Assembly (NCBI GenBank): GCA_009746045.1
Contig: RPFO01000240.1
Span: forward strand, 1 to 64,000
Source of the DNA: Mesostigma viride
Taxonomy: Eukaryota > Streptophyta > Mesostigmatophyceae > Mesostigmatales > Mesostigmataceae
Direction of reading: 5' to 3'
Length of the DNA stretch: 64,000 nt
The position numbers and the translations under genes are program-made. The stretch's first letter is position 1. Each line of letters begins with the position of its first letter. This document shows, one piece after another, positions 43,601-55,400 of the stretch. The notes under the pieces are model-generated. The model had not been told where the DNA came from and ran no database searches. It saw nothing but the letters and a program-made list of their open reading frames with translations.

Positions 43601-45785
43601 CCTGTCCAGCCAAATCCAAAAAGAAAGCGACCGCTTCCCGCGAAAGGCTGGCGTCCGGGCTGACAAGAAAGTCGGTCCGCCACTTAACAAAAGATTGCAG
43701 TAAGTGGTCTCTTGTCATGTCCAAATGCGCGATCACTTCATGTGCGCGCACCTCCAATCCTCCTACGTCATTCATTCTTCCCGGCACAATTACGATAAAG
43801 TCACTGTTGGACATGTCAACAAATCCTTGCCTGACAATATCAAACACTTCATCTTCCGACAGTGAAGCCCTCGAATCCGCTTTCATATCTCCAGTCATGA
43901 GTTTAAAGAGCTGATGCAACGCAGTGATTTTCAAGGTTTCCATATAGGAAGCCTCGTAAAATGTGACGCCCGTGTTGACCTCGAACTTTTCAACCTCATC
44001 AAAGAGCGTCGACCATATTAAAGCACGACGGGGAAAGTAACGTCCGACATCCTCCTTCAGATGAAGGATGCACGAGTGCGCGATCTTCAAAACCTCATAA
44101 ATGTCGTCACCAACGACCCTCTTCCCATGAATGGCTCGCTGTGTGGCTTCGAACAAAGCAAGCTGGCCGCAGCGGTCGTTCTTCCAAATTACGTTCTGAA
44201 ACTGGAGGACACTCGGGTTGGCGACGACACCGGACTTCTCTGCAAACCCTATCTCGGCCGAAAGAAAGCGGATCAAGCCTCGCAAGCCCTTTTCGGCTTT
44301 ACGACTCGCCCCAGACTCAGACTCAGCCTGAGCCAGGTACTGTTTCAGAATGGCCAGCGTGTCGGGCTGCAGACAACAAGAGTAAAAAAAAGGCCACACA
44401 TCGTCGTCGTCAACAACCTTAACTCCTAGGTCAACGTCTCTCCGCAGCTAGACCCTTACGATCAATGTATGACATAAAACCACCCTTTCTACGATACACA
44501 AACGCCGTTCAAGCCATCTGAAAAATGTACGTCTCACATTAATAAACATACCTGATAATCGACTGAAAATCCTTCGGGAGCCCACCCCTTCTTCACGTTC
44601 TCGTCCTTCTCCCCCTCAACCGCCTTCGCAGCCTCCTCCTCCTTCCTCGCAGCCTCCTCCTCCATCTTCCTCGCGGCCTCGTCCGTCTTCATCCTCTCCT
44701 GTCGCATCTGCAAAAAAAAAGCGGCCTCCTCCGCAAGAAGGTCCTTCGCTGCCGCCTCCGTCTTCTTCTTCGCCTCCTCCTTCTGCTTCGCCACCAGGAT
44801 CCTGTGCTCCTTCTCCTGGGCAGCCTTTTTCTCCTTGTACTCCCTCTCCTCCTCCTCCCTCTCCGCCTTCTCCAGCCTCTCCTTCTCCTCCCTCTCCACC
44901 CTCTCCCTCTCCGCCTTCTCGATGGCCTCCCTCTCCGCCTTCTCCTTCTCCTTGTCCTTCTTGTCGAGAGCCGCGTAGTCGTCAGCAAAGCTTGCGGCCA
45001 TTGCTAACAAATCGGACAACCGCTTCCGACGCGACTCCCGAACCGGCGAGTCCGGGTCTTCAGGCCTCCCGTTAGTCTGATCGCGCTCGTCCTCCTCAAC
45101 AAGCTCATTGATAGACTTCCTCAGCTTCCTGAGCTCTTTGGTGCGGTCGTCTTCCTCTACCCACTCGGTCGCAGGCTTACGCTTAGAACTGGAATGCTTG
45201 GGGGACGGCGAGCGGGACGCAGAAACGGGGGACTTGGGTGGCGGCGAGCGGGACGCAGAAGCGGGGGACTTGGGTGGCGGCGAGCGGGACTTGGGGGAAG
45301 GAGAGCGGGACGGCGAGCGGGACGCAGTTGCGGGGTTCTTGGTTGACGGCGAGGGGGACTTGCGAGAAGGAGAGCGGGACGCGGTAGCGGGGGGAACTTT
45401 GGGCGGAGAGGGGGACTTGCGGTTCGGCGAACGGGTCGCAGCTGCGGGGGACTTGGGGGACTTGCGGGGCGGCGAGCGGGACGCAGTAGCTCCGGCCGAC
45501 TTGGGGGGCGGCGATGGAGACTTACGGGGCGGAGAGCGGGACGGAGCGCGAGACGTGCGCAGCAGCGAGAGAGTTGGGGGGTAAAATTCTGTCCAACTCG
45601 CTGGGGGGCAAGTTGGACTTGGAGGGCGAGGGGGACTCGGTGGGGGGGGACCTCGCCAGAGCATTTACGGGACCGACCGGCAACCCAGGAAACGCCTCTG
45701 TTGCCGTTCGGTCCGGCGAGGTGTTCGACGTCATCTTGGGTGAAACGGGAGTGGCCTTGACAGAATCGGAATAGGAGGACGACAT
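40651..45785 (-). CDS. Unrecognised six-exon gene of the giant element
   Basis: Exons by GT-AG sites: 45785-44552, 44366-43311, 43203-43141, 42797-42671, 42544-42002, 41812-40651. The first three joins are all phase 0. Exon 1 begins MSSSYSDSVKATP, then has SR/SP repeats (SRSPPRKSPSP) and a long charged coiled coil (KEKAEREAIEKAERERVERE). Exon 2 is globular, about 350 residues, starting PDTLAILKQYLAQ. Exon 5 is charged and Lys/Ala-rich. Exon 6 is globular (WIRPADFKQTGCFSMRIQTV, VPVPYLVLRYAVVDGNHYF). Frame changes are needed near 45590, in exon 4 and near 41085. I recognise no domain. Its place beside a transposase suggests an accessory role, but that is inference. Confidence 0.55.
43079..43100. 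repeat. 22 bp palindrome in an intron
   Basis: GGGTCTACCTG followed by CAGCTAGACCC, an almost perfect palindrome around CTGCAG. It sits in the intron after exon 3 of the minus-strand gene. Similar copies lie in the other introns at 44434-44455, 42605-42625 (degenerate) and 41957-41978 (degenerate). Confidence 0.85.
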
Positions 45786-45862
45786 CTGCAGAACAATATC
45801 AAAAAAGCAAGTTTCACAAATGTCATTCAGAATCTGAATCGCCGGCAGAAAAACGATGGGGA

Positions 45863-46325
45863 GGGTCTCGCTGCAGCTAGACCCTTTCGTGGATTCTAAA
45901 AGGGACATTTACTTTAATCCAAACTTTGGCGTCTCGCTGCAGCGAGACCCTCACTTCAAGCAAAAACAAATCATTTTTAAGGTGAGCGAAAAAAAGCAAC
46001 CTCCCATCATGCAAACATAAAAAAGTATACATTCCTTGGGGTCTCGCTGCAGCGAGACCCTAACGTCAAACAAAAACAAATCATTTTTAGGGTGAGCGAA
46101 GAAAGCCCCCTCCCATCTTTCAAACATTAAAAGTCGACATTCGTAGGGGTCTCGCTGCCGCGAGACCCTAACATCGATACAAAAACAAATCATTTTAAGG
46201 GTGAGAAAAGAAAGACCCCCCATCATGAAAACATGAAAAATTGACATTCCTTGGGGTCTCGCTGCAGCGAGACCCTAACGTCAATACAAAAACAAAATTC
46301 CGAGGGTCTACCCGCAGCGAGACCC
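45863..46325. repeat. Palindrome cluster, partly a ~108 bp tandem array
   Basis: Palindromes at 45863-45884, 45929-45950, 46039-46060, 46147-46168, 46254-46275 and 46304-46325. From 45929 to 46275 each belongs to a 107-110 bp unit that also holds CAAAAACAAATCATTTTTA and GGTGAGCGAA. It lies upstream of the minus-strand gene, where a promoter would be. Confidence 0.88.
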
Positions 46326-46329
46326 TTAC

Positions 46330-47110
46330 GACCACGTATAAATACATGTGGGGGGGGAAGCTACGTATAAATACATGTGGGGGGGGATGCTATGTATAAA
46401 TGCATGTGGGGGGGTGCTGGCATGAAGAAATTAATGTGGGGGGTTGCTGGCATGAATAATTACATGTGGGGGGGTGATGGCATGAATAAATGAATGTGGG
46501 GGGGTGCTGGCATGAATAAATGAATGTGGGGGGGTGCTGGCCTGAATAAATGAATGTGGGGGTGTGATGGCATGAATAAATAAATGTGGGGGGTGCTGCT
46601 ACGTATCAATACATGTGGGGGGGTGCTGTCATGAATAATTAAATGTGGGGGGATGATGGCATGAATTATTAAATGTGGGGGTGCTGCTACGTATAAATAA
46701 ATGTTGGGGGGTGCTGGCATGAATAATTAAATGTGGGGGGTGATGGCATGAATAAATAAATGTGGGGGGGTGCTGCCATGAATAAAAGAATGTGGGGGTG
46801 TGATGGCATGAATAAATGAATGTTGGGGGGTGCTGGCATGAATAATTAAATGTGGGGGGTGATGGCATGAATAAATAAATGTGGGGGGGTGCTGCCATGA
46901 ATAAAAGAATGTGGGGGTGTGATGGCATGAATAAATGAATGTTGGGGGGTGCTGGCATTAATAATTAAATGTGGGGGGGTGATGGCATGAATAAATAAAT
47001 GTGGGGGGGTGCTGCCATGAATAAAAGAATGTGGGGGTGTGATGGCATGAATAAATGAATGTTGGGGGGTGCTGGCATTAAAAATTAAATGTGGGGGGGT
47101 GATGGCATGA
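46330..47110 (-). repeat. Minisatellite block 1, about 30 bp units
   Basis: Diverged units of the form ATGTGGGGGGGTGCTGGCATGA and TAAATGA, alternating GTGCTGG and GTGATGG forms in a higher-order pattern of about 120 bp from 46730 to 47100. The open frames across it are products of the repeat. Confidence 0.93.
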
Positions 47111-47120
47111 ATTATTAAAT

Positions 47121-48235
47121 GATACGTAGCAGCACCCCCCCACATGTATTGATACGTAGCAGCACCCCCCCACGTGTATTGATACGTAGCAGCACCCCCC
47201 CACATGTATTGATACGTAGCAGCACCCCCCCACGTGTATTGATACGTAGCATCACCCCCCCACGTGTATTGATACGTAGCATCACCCCCCCACATGTATT
47301 GATACGTAGCATCACCCCCCCACATGTATTGATACGTAGCAGCACCCCCCCACATGTATTGATACGTAGCAGCACCCCCCCACATGTATTGATACGTAGC
47401 AGCACCCCCCCACATGTATTGATACGTAGCAGCACCCCCCCACATGTATTGATACGTAGCAGCACCCCCCACGTGTATTGATACGTAGCAGCACCCCCCC
47501 ACATGTATTGATACGTAGCAGCACCCCCCCACATGTATTGATACGTAGCAGCACCCCCCCACATGTATTGATACGTAGCAGCACCCCCCACATGTATTGA
47601 TACGTAGCAGCACCCCCCACATGTATTGATACGTAGCAGCACCCCCCACATGTATTGATACGTAGCAGCACCCCCCACATGTATTGATACGTAGCAGCAC
47701 CCCCCCACGTGTATTGATACGTAGCAGCACCCCCCCACGTGTATTGATACGTAGCAGCACCCCCCCACATGTATTGATACGTAGCAGCACCCCCCCACAT
47801 GTATTGATACGTAGCATCACCCCCCCACATGTATTGATACGTAGCAGCACCCCCCCACATGTATTGATACGTAGCAGCACCCCCCCACATGTATTGATAC
47901 GTAGCAGCACCCCCCACATGTATTGATACGTAGCAGCACCCCCCCACATGTATTGATACGTAGCATCACCCCCCCACATGTATTGATACGTAGCATCACC
48001 CCCCCACATGTATTGATACGTAGCAGCACCCCCCCACATGTATTGATACGTAGCAGCACCCCCCCACATGTATTGATACGTAGCAGCACCCCCCCACATG
48101 TATTGATACGTAGCAGCACCCCCCCACATGTATTGATACGTAGCAGCACCCCCCCACATGTATTGATACGTAGCAGCACCCCCCACATGTATTGATACGT
48201 AGCAGCACCCCCCACATGTATTGATACGTAGCAGC
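47121..48235 (+). repeat. Minisatellite block 2, ~37 units of 30 bp, inverted relative to block 1
   Basis: Highly uniform units ATTGATACGTAGCAGCACCC followed by CCCCACATGT. Variation is limited to CAG/CAT, ACATG/ACGTG and the number of C (6 or 7). This is the opposite orientation of block 1, and the turn is at about 47110-47121. The high uniformity suggests recent expansion. No unique spacers, so not a CRISPR. Confidence 0.95.
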
Positions 48236-48236
48236 A

Positions 48237-48393
48237 CAATTTTAGTCAGCCTACCATCCACGTTGCGGCAAAAGATCACCTTTTTTTGTGTTTCGGCAAA
48301 ATGAAGATTTCTTGCAAACTATCGTTATGCAGGCAGGTAGCAACGTCCGATGTTATAATCCGGCAGGTAGCATGCAAACGTCGAAACGATATG
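48237..48393 (+). repeat. ~160 bp direct repeat, copy 1
   Basis: Begins CAATTTTAGTCAGCCTACCA and ends CGAAACGATATG. It matches 48802-48962 with scattered differences. Between the copies (48394-48801) I see no gene. Confidence 0.85.
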
Positions 48394-48801
48394 AAGGGGA
48401 AAAAAAGCATCAAACAGGAGCACCGATTAGAAACGCAGCAAATGCAGTATGTGCACATCTACACCTATAACCTAACCAGACCAAAGGCATAGCAAACATG
48501 GAAAGGGTGACCCAAGTGAAAGCCTAGCACCACCATGATCGACATGTGCGAGACCAAGAAACGCTCCATGGCAACTAGACTAAAGGGATGGATGCCAGAT
48601 GTGGATTAGGATCGGCTTAGCTGACTCTACCGAGATGTCTGCAGGGTTTAGCTAGCAACGAAAAGAAGGAAGCCAGACATTTTTATCACTCTTGCTGCAA
48701 CATAGAGTTTCTTGCGATGGCAACAAAGACATAGTCGTCGCCCAGCTGGCTAACTGTGTCGTCGGCGTGCATGCGCTGTTTAGTTGCCGTTTTTGATAGA
48801 A

Positions 48802-48962
48802 CAATTTTAGTCAGCCTACCATCCAGGATGCGGCAAAAGCTCACCTTTTTTTCGTTGTGCGGCGAAAGCAGACCGATTTCCTTGTAAACTTCCGGCACCA
48901 GGCAGGTATCAACGTAGGATTTTATAATCCAGCAGGTAGCATGCAAACGTCGAAACGATATG
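48802..48962 (+). repeat. ~160 bp direct repeat, copy 2
   Basis: Second copy of 48237-48393, at roughly 85% similarity by eye. It is followed by a region with a degenerate palindrome (GGGGTCTCTCTGCGGCTG at 48979). Confidence 0.85.
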
Positions 48963-50061
48963 GCAGCTCGTATCAGCTATGGGGTCTCTCTGCGGCTGCG
49001 CTTCTTTTTCGATGGGCGATGGGACGGTCGCAATTCGCAAACCGGACGCGGCGTCACAGGGCTGAACGGTATTGAAAAAATTGGAAACGTGGCATCCTCG
49101 TTCCTCCCCACGGAACTGAAAACTGGAAGCGCGGCGCTGGTGCAAAAGCTCGATCCCATCTTTTGGAACCAAGCTATATAGCGGATTGGACGACATCCAA
49201 TATGCCGTCACCCGTGCTTGTGGCCGCAGGTATAAAAAGAGACGACCTCCAGCCCATTTACCTGGGAACATTCGGATGTTTGGCTGACATCGTTACCATG
49301 CAGAAATGTACAATGAGGTTCTGGGTTCGATTCCTGGTGTGGTCATGGTAATAAATTTTTTTCTGCACATCTACTGAAATCAGTCATAGCACCAAACGGT
49401 CACGCTGCAGCGAGACGCTATAGCCCTGGAGGCCGCTGATAAACCTGACATCCGGTATGTCTTACTATCATAGATTGCCGAACTATATAATAATAATAGT
49501 CTATACCACTTTTTCTTGTAAATGATTTACTAAATAATGATTCTATATACTTTAACATACCATATTATTAAAGTATGTGGAATTAATCCATGCTATTCAC
49601 AATATATTATAAAATCTTTTGCAAAATATACTGTAATTAGTATATATATTTTCTGATAAACAATTTTATCAATGCTACTGTGTTATTTTTGTTATTCTCG
49701 CCATGCAGGTATCTGAGTGTTCTGGGAGAACTAATAAGAGAATGAGCCGCGAAGGTGAGGAAAACCTGAAATCTTTTCGTCCTTATTGGGGTCTCTCTGC
49801 AGCTAGACCATTTATGACCACAAGCAATAGCTTAAACTCATGGGTCTTGCTGCAGCTAGACCCTCTTTATGGTTGCTATAAAATTAATGAATCAGAAGTC
49901 TGTGATTTAACAATCGCACGCCGCAATCAAGGGTCTAGCTGCAGCGAGACCCCAATCTTGGTTGGGGTATGCTAAGTTCACCACATCAGGTAATCTTTTC
50001 GTCTAACGGAAAAAGCCCCTCTAAGGGTCTAGCTGCAGCTAGACCCCAATCGTGGTAAAAA
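48963..50061. other. Mostly non-coding, with palindromes and an AT-rich block
   Basis: Contains a tRNA T-arm-like GGTTCGATTCC (49324-49334) followed by AATAAA, an AT-rich block (about 49440-49690), and palindromes at 49398-49419, 49789-49810, 49842-49863, 49931-49952 and 50025-50046. Small frames here could be upstream exons of the transposase gene, but I cannot join them with confidence. Confidence 0.6.
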
Positions 50062-50382
50062 ATGATACACTTTCGAACTTTGTCTGTAATTGTCGCTTTT
50101 CCCAACGATACTCGATTTGCATGGATTTTGTTATGCCGGTCGTCATGGCATGCAGCACGCGAACGGGTGGGAGTTTTCGCCCTTGCGTCCGGTCGTCCAG
50201 GATTCAGTGCAATTAAGTTGAACACCGGGACGAAGCAGCCAACTGGCGCAAAAAGGGTTTTCGGAGATGAGAACCAGAATCCAGCGCAGCCTGAAGCCAA
50301 GGAAGTCAAGCGGCCGGGAGAATACAAGAAATCAAAGAGGGTTATGACACTTGAGCTCCCAAGAAAACCAGCATTTGATTGA
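50062..50382 (+). CDS. Short hypothetical ORF or exon
   Basis: 106 codons ending LELPRKPAFD. The second half (AKRVFGDENQNPAQPEAKEV) looks like a nuclear, charged peptide. Its last 13 codons lie in a 121 bp repeat that recurs at 50945. Function unknown. It may be a 5' exon of the transposase gene displaced by the local duplication. Confidence 0.3.
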   Translation: MIHFRTLSVIVAFPNDTRFAWILLCRSSWHAARERVGVFALASGRPGFSAIKLNTGTKQPTGAKRVFGDENQNPAQPEAKEVKRPGEYKKSKRVMTLELPRKPAFD

Positions 50383-50462
50383 AAACAATGAGTAGAGCCC
50401 CTGCCAAAGGCAGGTTTAAGTAGTCATCTCGTCTCCCTCGCATGCAGGAGCAAGAGCCCCCC
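50342..50462 (+). repeat. Tandem duplication unit 1, P segment
   Basis: 121 bp from TTATGACACTTGAG to GAGCCCCCC, repeated at 50945-51065. It is followed after 18 bp by the Q segment. Confidence 0.93.
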
Positions 50463-50480
50463 AAGGGTGGGATGGGTGGG

Positions 50481-50948
50481 AAGAAACAATTACGGGTCAC
50501 AACCCGCCGACCATGCTTATCAAGCCTACCGTCAAAATGGAAAACGGCAAAACCAGAAATATCCTAACGCTGACAATTTAATAATTCAGCCAGCCAGCTC
50601 ATCTGTCACACGTCTGAGCTGTCAGGCCATGTGTACTCTTCGAATGCAACCCTGAACACACTACCCAACCAAGCAGCACACCAATCAATTGGTGAGTGCT
50701 GGTTACATCAGATTTTATTACAACTTTTTGACGCAACTTCCGTCAGCATTCAACACATGGCCGGCCGTTCAAACAAACGGCGCCTGACTTACAAAAGGCA
50801 AAGCTAGTTGCCAGTAGGATTCCCCGGTAAACAACAAGCCGTCCCCATTCGTCTAACAAGCCTTTCTGCATGTACAGCCACAAGGTTGTGGCGGCCCTTT
50901 CTTTCCCGCATGCTGTTTAATAAACTATTTTCAGAGAAATCCGATTAT
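50481..50948 (+). repeat. Tandem duplication unit 1, Q segment
   Basis: 468 bp from AAGAAACAATTACGGG to AATCCGATTAT, repeated at 52016-52483. It includes TTTTCAG before AGAAATCC, which in the second copy is the splice acceptor of the transposase exon. Confidence 0.93.
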
Positions 50949-51065
50949 GACACTTGAGCTCCCAAGAAAACCAGCATTTGATTGAAAACAATGAGTAGAG
51001 CCCCTGCCAAAGGCAGGTTTAAGTAGTCATCTCGTCTCCCTCGCATGCAGGAGCAAGAGCCCCCC
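50945..51065 (+). repeat. Tandem duplication unit 2, P segment
   Basis: Same 121 bp as 50342-50462. It starts inside the last bases of Q1, so the two units share TTAT at the junction. Confidence 0.93.
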
Positions 51066-52015
51066 GATCCACCCCAGTCCCTGGCGCCGTTACCCTCCTC
51101 CCCCGCACTGTCGCCGCTCAGGAAACAAAACTTGATAGGATCACTGTTGCCCCAATAACAGTGAACAAAGAAAAGGAGAAGACCCCCCCCCTCTTCCGAG
51201 CAGCCTCGAGGGTAGCCGCTTCCATAAAAGACCACAAAGTGGGGCGTGTCGCAACATCTCCTTCATGGCGACTCAGCCCGCACAAGGCTATAATAACCCC
51301 CTAAGGGGCCCGACAATAAAAGGTTAGCGAATCCGCGGAGCCGCCTCAGCAAAATATTATTCCGGATAAAAACCCAGAAAATTCGCATTCCGACGCCACC
51401 AGGGTTTGAACCGCTACCTGCCGGGTGCTGAGCAGGGAGAGACGACAAGGCCAGACACTGCCACTGTCAGCCGAGACGCCTTTCCGATACTCGGTTCCTT
51501 TTGTGGGAATTTTGCAAATATATTTTCTTCCGGAACGCAAGAAATTAGCCGGCCGCGCGTCACCCTTATATCCCTCGCTGGCCCATAACAAAAAAGGGCC
51601 GCGCACCAAGCCGAAGGCAGCGCCATGCAGCGCCCTAGGCGGTGGGCCGCTGACTGACTACCAGCGCAGTCTCATGGAATCCAAATTAATCTATTGACCT
51701 TCGCACAGTTTCCGCATCAGCTGCGGACTTCTTAGTCGACATGATTGGCTCCGCTGCTGGAATTACCAGCAGCCGGGGCGGGGCGCCCAGCCCACTTTCT
51801 ATGACCACCGAGACGCTGCCCAGCAAGGTGCCAACCAGAACCACTTGGCACATTGGTAACGCGAAATTTCCGTTCCGTTCAAACCGCCCCTACCTGCCGT
51901 GAAGTCGCAAAGCCCGCGACTTCATAGCAGGCAAGGACGGGGTCTTTGCCTAATTTTCTTTAGCCCCGCCGCCATAGCAGCGAGGGCGCGCATACTGCTT
52001 CAGTGAGCACATTCA
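51066..52015. other. ~950 bp present only in duplication unit 2
   Basis: GATCCACCCCAG at the start and CACATTC at the end, replacing the 18 bp between P and Q of unit 1. No gene is recognised. A weak tRNA T-arm-like GGTTCAAACC (minus, 51400-51412) is not part of a foldable tRNA. It is either an insertion in unit 2 or a deletion in unit 1. Confidence 0.6.
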
Positions 52016-52483
52016 AAGAAACAATTACGGGTCACAACCCGCCGACCATGCTTATCAAGCCTACCGTCAAAATGGAAAACGGCAAAACCAGAAATATCCT
52101 AACGCTGACAATTTAATAATTCAGCCAGCCAGCTCATCTGTCACACGTCTGAGCTGTCAGGCCATGTGTACTCTTCGAATGCAACCCTGAACACACTACC
52201 CAACCAAGCAGCACACCAATCAATTGGTGAGTGCTGGTTACATCAGATTTTATTACAACTTTTTGACGCAACTTCCGTCAGCATTCAACACATGGCCGGC
52301 CGTTCAAACAAACGGCGCCTGACTTACAAAAGGCAAAGCTAGTTGCCAGTAGGATTCCCCGGTAAACAACAAGCCGTCCCCATTCGTCTAACAAGCCTTT
52401 CTGCATGTACAGCCACAAGGTTGTGGCGGCCCTTTCTTTCCCGCATGCTGTTTAATAAACTATTTTCAGAGAAATCCGATTAT
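52016..52483 (+). repeat. Tandem duplication unit 2, Q segment
   Basis: Same 468 bp as 50481-50948. It ends inside the first exon of the transposase-like gene (exon start 52470). Confidence 0.93.
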
Positions 52484-55400
52484 CGGGGAATTTTTCGCTG
52501 ACAAGGCGTTTGAAGTGGCTCAGGCGATGACAAAACCCGAGGGGCGGGGGCCGGCATTCGAGCAGATGATTGCTGGCTTTAACTCTAGGGCCGCTGAACT
52601 AGGTCACGGGCTGTATCATGAGGAGGCGAAAAAACTTTACAATCAGGATCGGATGGCAGAACTGAACAGGTTCTGGGTGGCTCGGATTAACGGCTTTTTT
52701 GATGGTCTGACAAAAAGCGACCCAGACAGAGACGTCAGAATGGTGCTGATGTCCACGCTTTACTGTGGTGACGACTTGGAGAAGGAGTTTTCGGCCGCGG
52801 AGTTGGAGAAGCTAACGGGGGCGGACGCCAAGAAGATTCGCGGAATTCGCGCGATTCGAAGGCAGCAGAAGCTGAACTACCTCAGACACGCGCAGGCTCG
52901 CCAGGGGCGCCCTTTGCCGCAATTCGTGATTGACGCGATAGTGGACGCGTGGATGCACGATGATGAGTCGCGCGCCTCCTCCCAGATGAAGGATGTCAAG
53001 CGCACTTACAGCAGGGAGGGTCATGGCAATCGCGGGGTGCTCGTCGCCGTTGAGGGAGCGCGCTATTACATGACCTCCAAGGAGGACATGTACAATCACT
53101 TTCTCGAAAAGCACGCGTACTGGAACAAAAGGAGTGACCAGTATGATAAGGACGTGGGCATTCACGTGGGCTACACGACCTTCTGCAAATACGCGCCCGA
53201 TTGCATCAAGGGCAAGTGGAAGGAGAGGAACCTGTGCGCGTGTGAGAAGCACGTCACCATGCAGTCGGCCATGGGGGCGTGGACCAAGCACTGCAATGCG
53301 AACCACGGCAAGAACTGCAAGTGTGGCGCGGAGTGTGCGGGATGCTCCAAGTACAGACTGCCGGATGGTACTTGCGGAATGTGGAAAGCCATTCGCTCGA
53401 CGGACTGGATCAAGCACTTTCACTGCCCGGTGTCCGCCGAGACTGACGGCAGGGATAACGGGCTGCGTGAAGGGGGCGGAATGGGCGGGGGGATGGAAGA
53501 GGGGGGGGGGGAAGATGAATGGCGGGGACGGGACCTGGAAGACCTCGACATTTCTGAGAGGCTGGTGGAGGACGAAGATGGGGTGCCGAGGACGGAGAGG
53601 GTTCACCGCATACTGAAGATGGCGTGTGTGGAGGGGTTCTGTCCTGAGGAATCATGCGGCATCCATAATAACTGGGTGCAGTGTGATCGGGACAAGAATT
53701 CCACGGAGATTCTGAATTGGTTCAAGTTTGAGATGGTGGAGCAGACTGTGACCCGAGGGGTGAGGGTGAGTAGGTTTCGATTTTATTTCTCCGTTAAAAT
53801 GTTGTTGACTTTTTGTTTTTGTGACCTATAGCTGCAGCGAGACCCTTTGTGAGTTGCAGTTATCTGATCGAAATGCGATTTTATTGCAAATCGAAACTGT
53901 CTGCGGACCTTTGCGAAACAGGGCGAGACCGATGGCAGGGCGGCGAAGAAGGTGAAGCGGCCCGAGCAAGTCCAAATGAGGTCCACCCCAGCTGAGCTGC
54001 GGGACGAGATTCTTAAGAGGTGGGACAAGTTCACCGTGCACTGCTTTACGGCCTGGTCGCAGGCGGATACAATCAAGGATCGGGAGAAGAATCTGAGAGA
54101 GGGGGACGTGCTCGTGCACGGCGACTGGGCCGAGAACTACGAGAACAGCAGCTACGTCCAACTGCAGTCGCAGTACTTCCACAAGCGCAGCCACATCCTG
54201 ATGCCCATGATCGTGCGTTATCGGCTCAACGGCGAGCTGGAAAAGCGCGTCTTCTTTTTCCTGGGGGATTCCAGTATCAAGCGGGGCGAGCGCGCACTCG
54301 TATACGCTCTTCGCAAGATTCTGGAAACCCTGCGGGTAGAAGTAGGGGTAGAGGTGCGAAACCTGTACATGTGCTCGGACAACTGCGCGGTGCAGTTTAA
54401 GTCCAGGTACGTGATTAACCAGATTAACGGTCTGCTCATGGGGGATCCCGACCTGCAGGCCTTTGAGTTCCACTACATGGGGGAGCAGCATGGGAAGGGG
54501 GAGGTGGATGGTCAAGGAGCGAAGTGCAAGTGCGTCTTGAGGGAAATGCAGAGGATTCCCGAAAACCAGCAAATACTTGAGACCCACCAGCTAGTCGCCT
54601 ACTTGAACCAGAACTGGCAGGGCGGCAAGACATCGAGCAGGGAGTCGGCCCGCGCGCGGGCCGAGAACGTCACTCGCCACTTCTTCCTTTTACCCCCGGT
54701 ACGGAATTTTGTGTTATTTCAGGTTTTAAGACGTCAACTGCCGATGTTCTACAAAAATTCAAACCCAATAAAGGTATCTCTGCAGAGAGACCCTATATAC
54801 TGTCAATGGGTTGCTTTTCTTTTAGGTATGAAATTTCGCTTGTTCTATCGGTATGAAGGGGTCTCTCTGCAGCTATACCCTGTGTCGAATTTCGATCACT
54901 TGATATCTTGTCGTACGTTGTTATTATGATTCGAATGGGGTCTCTCTGCAGCTATACCCTGTGTCGAATTTTGATGACTGTATGTCTTGTCGTTAATTTT
55001 TTTTTTGTAAGGGGTCTCTCTGCAGCTATACCCTGTTTTATTGATTTTTGGTCAATTTTGCTTACTTGAACGGTATTCTTTTTGTCCTAACTATTTGATG
55101 ACAGGACGTCGAGTCCGGCCGACGCGCGGAGGTGGAGGAGGTGCCTGGCATCAAGAAGGCGCATTGGTGGCGACTGGACAAGTCCGACCCTGGCCTTTTG
55201 ATGATTAGGCGCTATTCCTGCTACTGTCCGCCCTGTTTGGCTGGGCGGTTTGAGGGATGTCTAAGCGAGTGGTCGTTTATCATCGAGTTCAATGATGCAG
55301 GAAGCTCGATGAAAACTGTCCGTTTGCTGCCACCGAGCCAGCCCAACCCTCCGGTTCGCATGGTGACGCGGGGGGAGCAGCTGAAGGACAAGCGGGAGGC

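Noticed and set aside
47121-48235. Regular 30 bp repeats resembling a CRISPR array
   Set aside because: Units are contiguous with no unique spacers, the setting is eukaryotic, and there are no cas genes.
46846-48279. Long repetitive open frames on both strands
   Set aside because: Products of the 30 bp minisatellite, whose length is a multiple of three. All frames repeat the same peptides.
51390-51430. tRNA gene suggested by GGTTCAAACC on the minus strand
   Set aside because: No matching acceptor stem, D arm or anticodon arm can be drawn; T stem pairs poorly.
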